The translations under genes and the position numbers were made by a program. Below the pieces are notes generated by a model, which did not search any database, was not told the DNA's origin, and saw nothing but the letters and a program-made list of their open reading frames with translations. From contig CANQJX010000065.1 of the NCBI GenBank assembly GCA_947624335.1, positions 1 to 8,851 on the forward strand: a stretch of 8,851 bases of DNA. Direction: 5' to 3'. Within the stretch, counting starts at the first letter, position 1; every line of letters starts with the position of its first letter. The DNA is from an uncultured Marvinbryantia sp. GTDB lineage: Bacteria; Bacillota; Clostridia; Lachnospirales; Lachnospiraceae. This document shows positions 1 to 7,058 of this stretch, piece after piece.

Positions 1-150
1 CGCCTGTTGTCCGTAGGGTTGTTGGCCATACGCCTGCTGATCGTGCATCTGCTGTCCGTAGGGCGGTTGTCCGTACGCCTGCGGATTGTACATCTGCTGT
101 CCGTACGCCTGCTGATCGTACATCTGCTGTCCGTTCTGCGGCTGCCGATA
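1..150 (-). repeat. Tandem 15-bp coding repeat (YGQQx pentapeptides)
   Basis: Ten degenerate 15-base units in a row encode pentapeptides with consensus Y-(G/D/N)-Q-Q-x. They also pair into 30-base units; for example the blocks at 91-120 and 31-60 share most of their bases. The array continues past the window start, so its full copy number is unknown. Similar units at the DNA level suggest expansion by slippage or unequal recombination, and copy number may vary between strains (inference). Confidence 0.85.
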
Positions 151-201
151 CTCTTCCGAAACGCCGCGTTTTCTTCCTCTTTCCTCTTTTTTTCGTGCCA
201 T
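1..201 (-). CDS. Q/Y/G-rich low-complexity protein, N-terminal part only
   Basis: This gene starts at an ATG at 201 and stays open for 67 codons to the window edge; its 3' part is missing. An AAGGGG ribosome site lies 6 bases upstream. Residues 1-17 are highly charged (MARKKEERGRKRGVSEE). Residues 18-67 are ten back-to-back pentapeptides of the type Y-G-Q-Q-x (YRQPQ, NGQQM, YDQQA, YGQQM and so on), with no hydrophobic segment and no signal peptide in the visible part. The start lies 14 bases past the stop of the phosphosugar transferase gene, so it is probably co-transcribed with the polysaccharide genes. I do not recognise the protein. One possibility, by inference only, is a cytoplasmic tail of a membrane protein such as an LCP-family (LytR-CpsA-Psr) ligase or a chain-length regulator, where charged and low-complexity N-termini precede a membrane helix. 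The reading frame is well supported; the function is unknown. Confidence 0.8.
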   Translation of the reverse strand, partial: MARKKEERGRKRGVSEEYRQPQNGQQMYDQQAYGQQMYNPQAYGQPPYGQQMHDQQAYGQQPYGQQA

Positions 202-207
202 AGCAAT

Positions 208-213
208 CCCCTT
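208..213 (-). promoter_or_regulatory. Ribosome binding site of the Q/Y/G-rich gene
   Basis: AAGGGG lies 6 bases before the ATG at 201, just after the TAG stop of the preceding gene (216-218). It decides the start of a reading frame that is otherwise visible only as a low-complexity sequence on this strand. Confidence 0.7.
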
Positions 214-215
214 AT

Positions 216-1616
216 CTAATATGCATTTTTATTCACAAAGCCTTTTAGGACGGTCATCAGCAAAATCTTGATATCCAGCCCGATCGTCCAGTTTTCGATA
301 TAGTATAAATCGTAATCAATCCTTTTTCGTATGGAAGTATCGCCGCGGTAGCCGTTGACCTGCGCCCATCCGGTCATGCCGGGACGCACCTGATGTTTTA
401 CCATATACCGCGGAATATCTTCCCGGAACTTCTCCACATACTGCGGACGTTCCGGTCTTGGCCCCACCAGGCTCATTTCGCCTTTTAAGACGTTCCACAG
501 CTGCGGCAGTTCATCCACGCTTGTCCGCCGGATAAATTTGCCGATCCCGGTTACTCTCGGATCGTTTTTGGTGGTCCAGCCGTTCTTTTCCGACTGCTCT
601 TTCTGCACTTCCATCGAACGGAACTTGTACATAATAAACGGCCGGTTGTGCAAGCCGACGCGTTCCTGCTTGAAAATCAGCGGGCCGGGCGAAGTCAGTT
701 TAATCAGAAACGCCGTAATTAACATCACCGGAGAAAACAAAACAATACAGACCAGCGAACCGATGATATCCATAACCCGTTTTTCTATCATATTAAAGGT
801 ATTGGTAAGCGGAACATAGCGAATGTTGATTACCGGAAGGCCCATCAGATCCTCCGTATAGGGCTTCGTTGGGATAATATTGCCGTAATCGGGAATAAAT
901 TTGGTGTGTACGCCCGATTTTTCGCACTGCGCGACAATATGCTCCAGTTTATAATATTCGCTTAATTCCAGCGTGATCGCAATTTCATCCAGTGAATTGA
1001 CTGACAGAATCTGAATCAGGTCCTCCGTCCGTCCAATAATATGAATCCCGCGATAATGCGCAGCACGCTCTGTCTTATCGTCGAGAATCCCAAGAATATG
1101 ATATCCCCACTGCGGATTTTCTATGATACGATCTATATATTCTCTCGCCGCTTTCCCGTAGCCCACCAGAAGAATATGCTTCAGATTCATGCCCCGCCTG
1201 CGGATATCCCGCAGGATTTTCCTGACGATGATCCTCGCGATCAGGTCCAGCGTTACGTTCAGAATAAAAAAAGTATAGATTACGCCGCGTGAAAATTCCC
1301 TTACCTGTAAGGTAAGGATAAGCGCCATAAAAATCAGGATTCCCAGCAGATTCGCCTTTATAATGTTTCCATATTCCAGGCGCCTGCCCTGTACTCTTTT
1401 GGGCGTATAAAGTCCGAACGCGGAATACAGCAGCAACATTCCCGGAATCAACGGAAGGAGCACCAGCATATACACCGAAGCGGGATATACGCCCACTTCC
1501 GGGCTTGTCAGCAGCCGGATGTTAATGAGCCATGCCAATACATAAGAACTGCCGATAATAAAGGCGTCAATCAGGACGTGCAGTCGATTAAAATACTTTT
1601 GATTGTCTTTAATCAA
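216..1616 (-). CDS. Undecaprenyl-phosphate sugar-1-phosphate transferase, WcaJ type
   Basis: A polyprenyl-phosphate phosphosugar transferase of 466 residues, the usual length for the family. It moves a hexose-1-phosphate, often glucose or galactose, from a UDP-sugar to undecaprenyl phosphate at the inner membrane face and so starts a polysaccharide repeat unit. Hydrophobic segments lie near 12-33, 48-70, 88-104 and 110-128. A Rossmann-like CoA-binding_3 domain follows, with ILLVGYGKAA at about 148-157. The C-terminal bacterial sugar transferase domain begins with a hydrophobic segment (about 282-308), then SPGPLIFKQERVG, YKFRSM, the catalytic Asp-Glu pair in SVDELPQLWN (D368, E369), SLVGPRP and PGMTGWAQVNGYRG. 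All key motifs are intact. The start is TTG, 9 bases after GAGGAG; the next in-frame ATG is at codon 50, inside the membrane region. The 55-base gap before it is the longest in the window and holds a possible promoter. The exact sugar cannot be read from sequence. Confidence 0.95.
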   Translation of the reverse strand: MIKDNQKYFNRLHVLIDAFIIGSSYVLAWLINIRLLTSPEVGVYPASVYMLVLLPLIPGMLLLYSAFGLYTPKRVQGRRLEYGNIIKANLLGILIFMALILTLQVREFSRGVIYTFFILNVTLDLIARIIVRKILRDIRRRGMNLKHILLVGYGKAAREYIDRIIENPQWGYHILGILDDKTERAAHYRGIHIIGRTEDLIQILSVNSLDEIAITLELSEYYKLEHIVAQCEKSGVHTKFIPDYGNIIPTKPYTEDLMGLPVINIRYVPLTNTFNMIEKRVMDIIGSLVCIVLFSPVMLITAFLIKLTSPGPLIFKQERVGLHNRPFIMYKFRSMEVQKEQSEKNGWTTKNDPRVTGIGKFIRRTSVDELPQLWNVLKGEMSLVGPRPERPQYVEKFREDIPRYMVKHQVRPGMTGWAQVNGYRGDTSIRKRIDYDLYYIENWTIGLDIKILLMTVLKGFVNKNAY

Positions 1617-1625
1617 TCTGTTTCA

Positions 1626-1631
1626 CTCCTC
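1626..1631 (-). promoter_or_regulatory. Ribosome binding site fixing a TTG start
   Basis: GAGGAG, 9 bases before TTG at 1616-1614, is the only strong Shine-Dalgarno near the 5' end of the transferase gene. It supports TTG as the start codon, since the first in-frame ATG (codon 50) would cut off the first membrane helix. Confidence 0.65.
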
Positions 1632-1654
1632 ACTCACTCCATCCACACTTTTAC

Positions 1655-1683
1655 ATCATACACTGTGAGATTTAAAAAAGCAA
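1655..1683 (-). promoter_or_regulatory. Possible sigma-A-type promoter before the sugar-phosphate transferase
   Basis: On the minus strand TTGCTT (1683-1678) and TATGAT (1660-1655) are separated by exactly 17 bases. The -10 box matches 5 of 6 consensus bases and the -35 box only 3 of 6. The -35 box overlaps the last codons of the upstream glycosyltransferase. This is the longest gap in the operon, so an internal promoter is plausible, but the match is weak and could be chance. Confidence 0.25.
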
Positions 1684-2616
1684 CCGTAAATTTCTCCACA
1701 GCTCCAGTTGGATGCGCCAGCAGTGATCAAAATTTTCCGGGAGATAACGTACCTTCTCTCCTTTGCGCGCCAAAAGAATCCCCCGCCAGATTCCTTTCGC
1801 ATAGGCAAGGCCCATTCCTTTGCAGGTAAAAAACAGCAGTTTCACCGCCATGCCCGCCGCAAAAAAAGGAAGATTAATCAGAATCTGCCAGAGCGGCATA
1901 TTTTTATAAATCAGATAGAGATTATTGCGCGCCGCGCTTGTTACCTTAAAACGGTTGTAGCGGGAACCGGTAGCCGCGCTGCCTTTGTGCCAGACAACCG
2001 CGTCGGGCGCGTAACCGTTCCGGTAGCCGAGAATCCTTGCGCGATAGCCGATATCGACGTCCTCCAGATACGCAAAATGGGCTTCGTCAAAATAGCCGGT
2101 TTCTGCAAACAGGCTTCTCCGATAGATCGCCGCTCCCGCACAGGAGGAAAAAATAGCCGAAGGCCGGTCATACTTCTTACAGGGCGCGTTTTTTCCTCTG
2201 GCGATCGCCCATCCGAGCGCGCAGTAAAAATCGCCGGCCCCATCCAGAAGATCCGGCCGGTCCATCCGGCGCATTTGCGCCTGACAGGAAAATAAGTCCG
2301 CGTCCGCCTCCATCGCTTCCACCAAAGAGCTTATAAATCCATCCGCCGCTTTTGTGTCGTTGTTCAGCAGAATCACATATTTGCCGTCCGTCGCGCGGAT
2401 CCCTTCGTTCACGGCGCGGCAAAAACCATAATTCTGATCCAGTTCCAGAAGCTCCGCCCACGGATATTCTTCTCTTATGATCCGCACGCTGCCGTCTGTG
2501 GAGCCGTTATCTACAATCAGAATCCTCGCCCCGCCGCGCTGGGCGGACAGGCTGTCCAGACATTCCCTGATATATTGTTCCCCATTATAATTCGGGATTA
2601 TAACGGATACGTCCAT
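1672..2616 (-). CDS. GT2 glycosyltransferase, WbbL/rhamnosyltransferase-like
   Basis: A single-domain GT-A fold family 2 glycosyltransferase of 314 residues, cytoplasmic and probably membrane-associated. It is predicted to add one sugar from a nucleotide donor to the lipid-linked repeat unit. It shows the N-terminal strand VSVIIPNYNG (3-12), the nucleotide-binding IVDNGSTDGS (34-43), NYGFCRAVNEG (62-72), the metal-binding DXD equivalent LLNNDT (83-88), the LEDVDIGYRA segment (184-193) with the likely catalytic base, and WHKGS (209-213). These are typical of the WbbL-like group (COG1216), which includes many rhamnosyltransferases, but the donor is not determined by them. Residues about 243-265 are hydrophobic and may sit on the membrane. 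The ATG lies 8 bases after the stop of the previous gene, and its AGGGGGAA ribosome site overlaps that TAG, which suggests translational coupling. No defects are visible. Confidence 0.93.
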   Translation of the reverse strand: MDVSVIIPNYNGEQYIRECLDSLSAQRGGARILIVDNGSTDGSVRIIREEYPWAELLELDQNYGFCRAVNEGIRATDGKYVILLNNDTKAADGFISSLVEAMEADADLFSCQAQMRRMDRPDLLDGAGDFYCALGWAIARGKNAPCKKYDRPSAIFSSCAGAAIYRRSLFAETGYFDEAHFAYLEDVDIGYRARILGYRNGYAPDAVVWHKGSAATGSRYNRFKVTSAARNNLYLIYKNMPLWQILINLPFFAAGMAVKLLFFTCKGMGLAYAKGIWRGILLARKGEKVRYLPENFDHCWRIQLELWRNLRLLF

Positions 2617-2624
2617 ATTTCCCC

Positions 2625-4475
2625 CTATTTTCGCAAAGAAAAATTATGCTTTGCCAGTGTCAGATTCGGATTATAGCACGGATCCCCTTTTTCGATAAAA
2701 TCCGCCCACTTCTCTCTTGTGTAGCGCACTTCTTCCTGGTGGCGCGGGTTTTTCTCATCCGATACGCCTCTGGACTTGGACTCGTAATGATACAGCTCGG
2801 CATAGGGATCAAAAACGATCAGGTATCCCGCCTGTATGATTTTCAGGCCCAGATCCACGTCGTTGAACGCGACCGTCAGTTTTTCCTCAAAGCCGCCCAC
2901 TTCTTCAAAGACGCTGCGCTTTACCATGGCGCACGCCGCCGTAACGCCGCTCATGTCAACCTGTATGGACGCTCTGTGCATATAACCGGCTTGTTTTCTC
3001 GGCATATTTACAAACGCGTGATCCGCCAGACCGCCCAGCCCGATCACGGTTCCCGCGGACTGTACCGTGTCGTCGGGAAAATACAGCTTCGCGCCCGCCA
3101 TGCCCACTTCTTTGCGCTGACAGGTCGCCAGCAGTTCCTGCATCCAGCCCGTTGTGATCACCTGCGTATCGTTATTTAAAAAGAGCAGATAGTCTCCTTT
3201 GGCCTGCCGCGCGGCAAAATTATTGATCGCCGAATAGTTAAACGCGCCTTCCCATCTTAGAACCCGCACACGGTCCCTGCCGTCGATCTCTTTGTAAAAC
3301 TCAAAGATTTCTTTTGTCGTACTGTTATTTTCAATGATCAGGATTTCATAATTCTCATACGTCGTCTTTTTGCGGATACTCTCCAGGCACTTTTGAAGCG
3401 TTTCTTTTTCATCTTTATTGGGAATCAGCACGGAAACCATCGGATTTCCCTGCAGTTCATACTGTACGCGGTAATAGCCAAGATCCGGCGTGTCCGTTAC
3501 CTTCGCGCGCACCCCCATGCGCTCCAGATGCGCCTCCACCGCGCGTTTCCCCGCTTCAAAAGCATACAGCTTGCTGTCCGGGTTGTCCGACGTAGAGCCT
3601 TCGTGCGTGCGCCAATGATACAGCACCTTGGGCACATGAGAAATTTTTCTCGCCCCTTCCGCGCAGCGGAAAATAAAATCATGGTCCTGCGCCCCGTCAA
3701 ATTCCTGGTGAAAACCGCCCGCTTTTTCCGCCAGCGTTTTGCGCACGACCAGAAAATGACAGATATAATTATTGGAACGCAGAAGATCCAGGTTAAAATC
3801 CGGTTTCATGTTCGGCGTCAGATACTTGGTTCCCCTGCGGTTCACTTTATCTTCATCGGTATAGATCACATCCGTCCTGCCGTCCTCCCGGATTACCCGC
3901 GCCACATGATACAGGGCGTCCGGCTCCAGCAGGTCGTCGTGATCCAGAAATCCGATGAAGGCGCCCTTCGCCATGCGGATCGCTTCATTAATATTCCCCG
4001 AAAAACCGCTGTTGCGATCCAGTATCTGGTAACGTATCCGCTCATCCTGCGCAAGATACGGCCGCACCGTCTCCGTCAGGATCGTCTCTGTGCAGTAATC
4101 GCTGTCTTTATCCTGCCTGCGCGGGCTTGCGTCTACAAGGCAAAGTTCCCAGTGCGGGTACGTCTGCGCCGTCACAGATTCGATCATAGCGCGCAAAAAT
4201 TTTTCCGACGTCCGGTAAAGAGCGACCGCAATACTGATTTTCACCGGATCCTCGTAAGTTCTGCTCCGTTGTTCCGCCAGTTCTTTTTCGTCCGCGCGAT
4301 TTAAGGCAAACCATTCCCCGTAATCAATATCCTGCGCCGAAAAGCGTTCGGTCAGCCGGATCAGAAATTGTTTCAGTCCGTGTCTTTTCAGATAGCGGTA
4401 TGCTTTTTTTATATAAGCGGGCGAGACGGCTTTCGCAAGTCGCCCCATCTGCATATGATATTCTCTGTCTTTCAT
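2625..4475 (-). CDS. Two-domain GT2 glycosyltransferase
   Basis: A 616-residue protein with two family 2 glycosyltransferase domains, probably adding two sugars, or two linkages, to the growing lipid-linked chain. Residues 1-75 are basic and helical. Domain 1 (about 78-300) has ISIAVALYRT (80-89), LVDASP (113-118, in place of the common VDDGS), NSGFSGNINEA (155-165), LDHDD (177-181, DXD-like), GAQDHDFIFR (261-270, likely catalytic base) and YHWR (286-289). Domain 2 (about 345-565) has MVSVLIPNKD (346-355), IENNS (381-385), FNYSAINN (412-419), FLNNDT (432-437), FNDVDLGLK (537-545) and YHYES (562-566), then the tail GDPCYNPNLT. Both domains look catalytically complete. The ATG has GGAGG 5 bases upstream and sits 29 bases past the aminotransferase stop. 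It is a clear relative of the gene at 7059-8645 and of the fragment at 8647-8851. Acceptor and donor are unknown. Confidence 0.93.
   Translation of the reverse strand: MKDREYHMQMGRLAKAVSPAYIKKAYRYLKRHGLKQFLIRLTERFSAQDIDYGEWFALNRADEKELAEQRSRTYEDPVKISIAVALYRTSEKFLRAMIESVTAQTYPHWELCLVDASPRRQDKDSDYCTETILTETVRPYLAQDERIRYQILDRNSGFSGNINEAIRMAKGAFIGFLDHDDLLEPDALYHVARVIREDGRTDVIYTDEDKVNRRGTKYLTPNMKPDFNLDLLRSNNYICHFLVVRKTLAEKAGGFHQEFDGAQDHDFIFRCAEGARKISHVPKVLYHWRTHEGSTSDNPDSKLYAFEAGKRAVEAHLERMGVRAKVTDTPDLGYYRVQYELQGNPMVSVLIPNKDEKETLQKCLESIRKKTTYENYEILIIENNSTTKEIFEFYKEIDGRDRVRVLRWEGAFNYSAINNFAARQAKGDYLLFLNNDTQVITTGWMQELLATCQRKEVGMAGAKLYFPDDTVQSAGTVIGLGGLADHAFVNMPRKQAGYMHRASIQVDMSGVTAACAMVKRSVFEEVGGFEEKLTVAFNDVDLGLKIIQAGYLIVFDPYAELYHYESKSRGVSDEKNPRHQEEVRYTREKWADFIEKGDPCYNPNLTLAKHNFSLRK
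3166..3197 (-). repeat. Near-identical segment shared with 7603-7634
   Basis: These 32 bases differ from 7603-7634 at two positions only, including a perfect 20-base run. They encode GDYLLFLNNDT, the DXD-like core of the second GT2 domain, in both genes. Flanking codons are much more diverged. Strong protein constraint explains part of this, and local gene conversion could explain the rest (inference). Confidence 0.6.
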
Positions 4476-4504
4476 CGTGCCCTCCGGTGAGCAAAACCTT
4501 CTTT

Positions 4505-5632
4505 TTACCAGTTTTGGAACCGCAAAATCGTATCCGCGACATACGCCGCCTGATCCATCTCCAGATTATAGTAAAGCGGAAGCCGCACCAGCCGTTCGCT
4601 CTCTCTGGTTGTGTAAACGTCTTCGCCGTGGAAGCGGCCGAACTTCCGTCCGGCGGCCGCGGAATGCAGCGGAATGTAGTGAAAGACCGCCTGCACCCCA
4701 TGCTCGCGCAGATAAGAAATAAACGCCGTTCTGGTTTTCAGATCTTTTAATTTCAGATAATACATATGCGCGTTGTGCGTCGCATAATCGGGCACAAAGG
4801 GGCGTTCGACGCCCTTTTCCTCCAGCGGCGCCAGCGCCTCGTGATAATAATTGTAAATCTGCAGGCGCTTCCGGTTAATCTGATCCGCAATTTCCAGCTG
4901 CGCGTAAAGATAGGCGGCGTTCAAATCGCTCGGCAGATAAGACGAGCCAAAATCCACCCAGGTATATTTATCTACCTGCCCGCGGAAAAATTTGCTGCGG
5001 TCGGTCCCTTTTTCCCGCAGGATCTCCGCACGTTCCAGATAAGCGTCGTCCTGAAAGAGGAGCGCCCCGCCCTCTCCCATGGTATAATTTTTCGTTTCAT
5101 GGAAACTGTAACAGCCGAAATCTCCCATCGTTCCGAGCGGTTTTCCCTTGTAGCGGGCGTTTACGCCCTGCGCGGCGTCTTCTATCACTTTCAGATTATA
5201 TTTTGCGGCAAGCGCCAGAATTTCATCCATGGCGCAGGCAACCCCCGCGTAATGTACCGGCACAATCGCTCTGGTTTTTTCCGTGATCGCGTCCTCAATC
5301 AGCCGTTCGTCGATATTCATAGTGTCCGGACGGATATCCACAAAAACAATGCGCGCGCCGCGCATCACGAACGCGTCCGCCGTAGAGCAGAATGTATAGG
5401 AAGGCATAATCACCTCGTCTCCGGGCTGAATATCCGCCAGATACGCCGCCATTTCCAGCGCGTGCGTGCAGGAAGTAGTCAAAAGCGCATGGTTCACATG
5501 ATACTGCGCGCGGATCCACTCGGCGCATTTTTTTGTAAACGGGCCGTCCCCGCACATCTTTCCGCTTTGGATCGCCTGCTGCATATATTCTGTTTCTTTT
5601 CCGGTAAACGGCGCTTTATTAAAATCAATCAT
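4505..5632 (-). CDS. wecE: dTDP-4-amino-4,6-dideoxygalactose transaminase
   Basis: A PLP-dependent DegT/DnrJ/EryC1-family aminotransferase of 375 residues, about the length of E. coli WecE/RffA, which it resembles along its whole length (recalled comparison). WecE transfers an amino group from glutamate to dTDP-4-keto-6-deoxyglucose, giving dTDP-4-amino-4,6-dideoxygalactose (Fuc4N donor) in the cytoplasm. Visible hallmarks are MIDFNKAPFTGKE, SGKMCGDGPFT (23-33), TTSCTHALEMAA, IQPGDEVIMPSYTF (68-81), RPDTMNIDERLIEDAI (101-116), VPVHYAGVACAMD (124-136), EDAAQGV (151-157), the PLP lysine in SFHETKNYT (K181), REKGTDRSKFFRGQVDKYTW (206-225), SSYLPSDLNAAYL (230-242) and VFHYIPLHS (316-324). The start has GGAGG 8 bases upstream; an ATG 5 bases earlier runs straight into a stop. 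It lies 32 bases past the membrane protein. The 4-keto substrate needs RmlA and RmlB, which are not in the window. A Qui4N-forming relative cannot be fully excluded. Confidence 0.93.
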   Translation of the reverse strand: MIDFNKAPFTGKETEYMQQAIQSGKMCGDGPFTKKCAEWIRAQYHVNHALLTTSCTHALEMAAYLADIQPGDEVIMPSYTFCSTADAFVMRGARIVFVDIRPDTMNIDERLIEDAITEKTRAIVPVHYAGVACAMDEILALAAKYNLKVIEDAAQGVNARYKGKPLGTMGDFGCYSFHETKNYTMGEGGALLFQDDAYLERAEILREKGTDRSKFFRGQVDKYTWVDFGSSYLPSDLNAAYLYAQLEIADQINRKRLQIYNYYHEALAPLEEKGVERPFVPDYATHNAHMYYLKLKDLKTRTAFISYLREHGVQAVFHYIPLHSAAAGRKFGRFHGEDVYTTRESERLVRLPLYYNLEMDQAAYVADTILRFQNW

Positions 5633-5664
5633 CGCATTTTCCCTCCGGCCTTATCGTAAGATTT

Positions 5665-7047
5665 TTAAGCAAACAGCGGCACATAGGCAGGCAGAAATGT
5701 CCCCACATAGCTGAGCAGCCCAAGGAGTACCGCAAACGCGCCCGCATGGGTGAAAACAAGTTCCTGCTTATGTACATCCTTGATTCGCCTTTTCACCACA
5801 TTGTCAAACCCCGTAACTACAAAATACAGAAACGGCACGATCATCGGAAAGCTGTACCTTCCCTGAGGCTGATAATCGTTCGCATAAGAATAGTACACAT
5901 TCAAAACATTCGGTATGACGGCCGCCAGAAGCATCGTCCAGTTCACCCATCCCCTGTCGCGCCATTTTCCGTTTTCGCGCAGTGCAAACAGTTCGCGGAA
6001 CGTCAGAAAGATTCCCAGGAAACCGACTCCGAAAAACATCCACCAAACCAGGTAATACCACCGCGCCATGGCGATCGACATTGCCCCAAAGATACCGATA
6101 AAACTTCTTCCCACCAGATCGATCCAGGTGTAGGCAAGCGGTTCCCGGTTAAACAGCATCTGGATCGGCGTCAGCCCCCAGTCCTGCGGCGTATCGTGCT
6201 GCGACGGCTTATATGCCTCCAGCGCATGTTCCTCGGCGCATTCGTTCATGGCCCTGCGCGCCAGAAAATCTCCGTCGTACAGATTGTAATTTCTTACAAA
6301 CCACCAGCCGCAGATTGCCAGCACCAGAACGGAAATCAGCATCCCTTTGCAAAACAGTCCTTTCACATCCCATTTTCGGCGTTCTCCGAATAAATGCGTC
6401 GCCGCAAACAGCAATATGCTGCACAGGATAAAGCCATACGCGTTGTAATACGAAAGCGCGCAAAGACCGATGGAAACGCCCAGCAAAACACAGTTCTTTT
6501 TCGTCCACCCGTCCTGCAGCGCGCAGATCCACCCGTATGTGATCGCGGCCGTGCAGAACACGCCCATCGCGTCTGTGTTGACATACGACGATAAAAACGC
6601 CATGTTCGGAATAAACGCCAGAACCAGTACAAACAGCCTTCCCATACGTCTGTTGAAACTCTTTTTTGCGATCCGGATCGCAAAAAAGACCGTTCCCACG
6701 CCGAACGCCACGCTGACCATGCGGGCGGCCATCAGCAGCTTAAACGGGCCCGTAGAGAAAAGGCTCATGGCTTTCATGGCGGCCGCGGCAATCATGTAAG
6801 ACAAAATCGGGTTATATGCATAAGAAATCCCCCACGTCCGATTCATAATGGCCGGTTCGTCCCCGCGCGGCAGCGTCCCGCTGCCGTATATAAATTTCGC
6901 CACATCATAGCGCATGGATTCGTCCGGCGAAACGCCCAGCGGCTGGATGTACGCCCAAGCCGTATAATAAATTGCAACTGCCAACAAAAATAAAATTTCC
7001 AGCTTGTATTCTTTTGGAATACGCTTGATCCGCTCCGTGACTTTCAT
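5665..7047 (-). CDS. Multi-pass membrane protein, GT-C / DUF2142-like glycosyltransferase
   Basis: An integral membrane protein of 460 residues with about ten hydrophobic segments (for example near 17-36, 79-95, 106-126, 137-155, 159-177, 184-198, 204-218, 231-250, 331-350, 369-385, 397-412 and 432-452). The first loop contains GVSPDESMRYDVAKF (38-52), an acidic SPDE motif placed just after helix 1, as in GT-C enzymes where an early loop carries the catalytic acid. YQPQGRYSFPMIVP (392-405) near the C-terminus recalls the QGRYxxP motif of DUF2142 proteins. Such enzymes take sugars from polyprenyl-phosphate donors and act on the outer membrane face; that role here is inference. A large loop (about 251-310) lies between helices. 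The ATG has AAGGAG 7 bases upstream, overlapping the stop codon of the previous gene. A polymerase (Wzy-like) role is an alternative, but the SPDE motif favours GT-C. Confidence 0.8.
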   Translation of the reverse strand: MKVTERIKRIPKEYKLEILFLLAVAIYYTAWAYIQPLGVSPDESMRYDVAKFIYGSGTLPRGDEPAIMNRTWGISYAYNPILSYMIAAAAMKAMSLFSTGPFKLLMAARMVSVAFGVGTVFFAIRIAKKSFNRRMGRLFVLVLAFIPNMAFLSSYVNTDAMGVFCTAAITYGWICALQDGWTKKNCVLLGVSIGLCALSYYNAYGFILCSILLFAATHLFGERRKWDVKGLFCKGMLISVLVLAICGWWFVRNYNLYDGDFLARRAMNECAEEHALEAYKPSQHDTPQDWGLTPIQMLFNREPLAYTWIDLVGRSFIGIFGAMSIAMARWYYLVWWMFFGVGFLGIFLTFRELFALRENGKWRDRGWVNWTMLLAAVIPNVLNVYYSYANDYQPQGRYSFPMIVPFLYFVVTGFDNVVKRRIKDVHKQELVFTHAGAFAVLLGLLSYVGTFLPAYVPLFA

Positions 7048-7058
7048 GCTGCCGCTCC

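Noticed and set aside
1..150. Possible CRISPR-like array, since similar 30-base units follow one another
   Set aside because: There are no spacers between units, the repeats are degenerate, and they stay in one coding frame encoding regular pentapeptides.
7..219. Plus-strand open frame of 70 codons rich in Leu, Ile and Val that looks like a hydrophobic peptide
   Set aside because: It is the complement of the Q/Y/G pentapeptide repeat. The minus-strand frame has a good ribosome site, the operon's orientation and a repeat that is regular at the amino-acid level.
1660..1666. Small palindrome CACAGTG / CACTGTG in the gap before the transferase gene, as an operator or terminator
   Set aside because: The perfect stem is only three bases on each side of a central base and there is no T-tract; it is too short to support a claim.
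3393..4304. Plus-strand open frame of 303 codons opposite the two-domain glycosyltransferase
   Set aside because: It is antisense to a gene with two complete sets of GT2 motifs. Its translation is an Arg/His/Phe/Ile-rich mix without recognisable motifs, as expected for a shadow frame.
4766..5659. Plus-strand open frame of 297 codons opposite the aminotransferase
   Set aside because: The opposite strand encodes a full WecE-like protein with the PLP lysine. The plus-strand translation shows no domain features.
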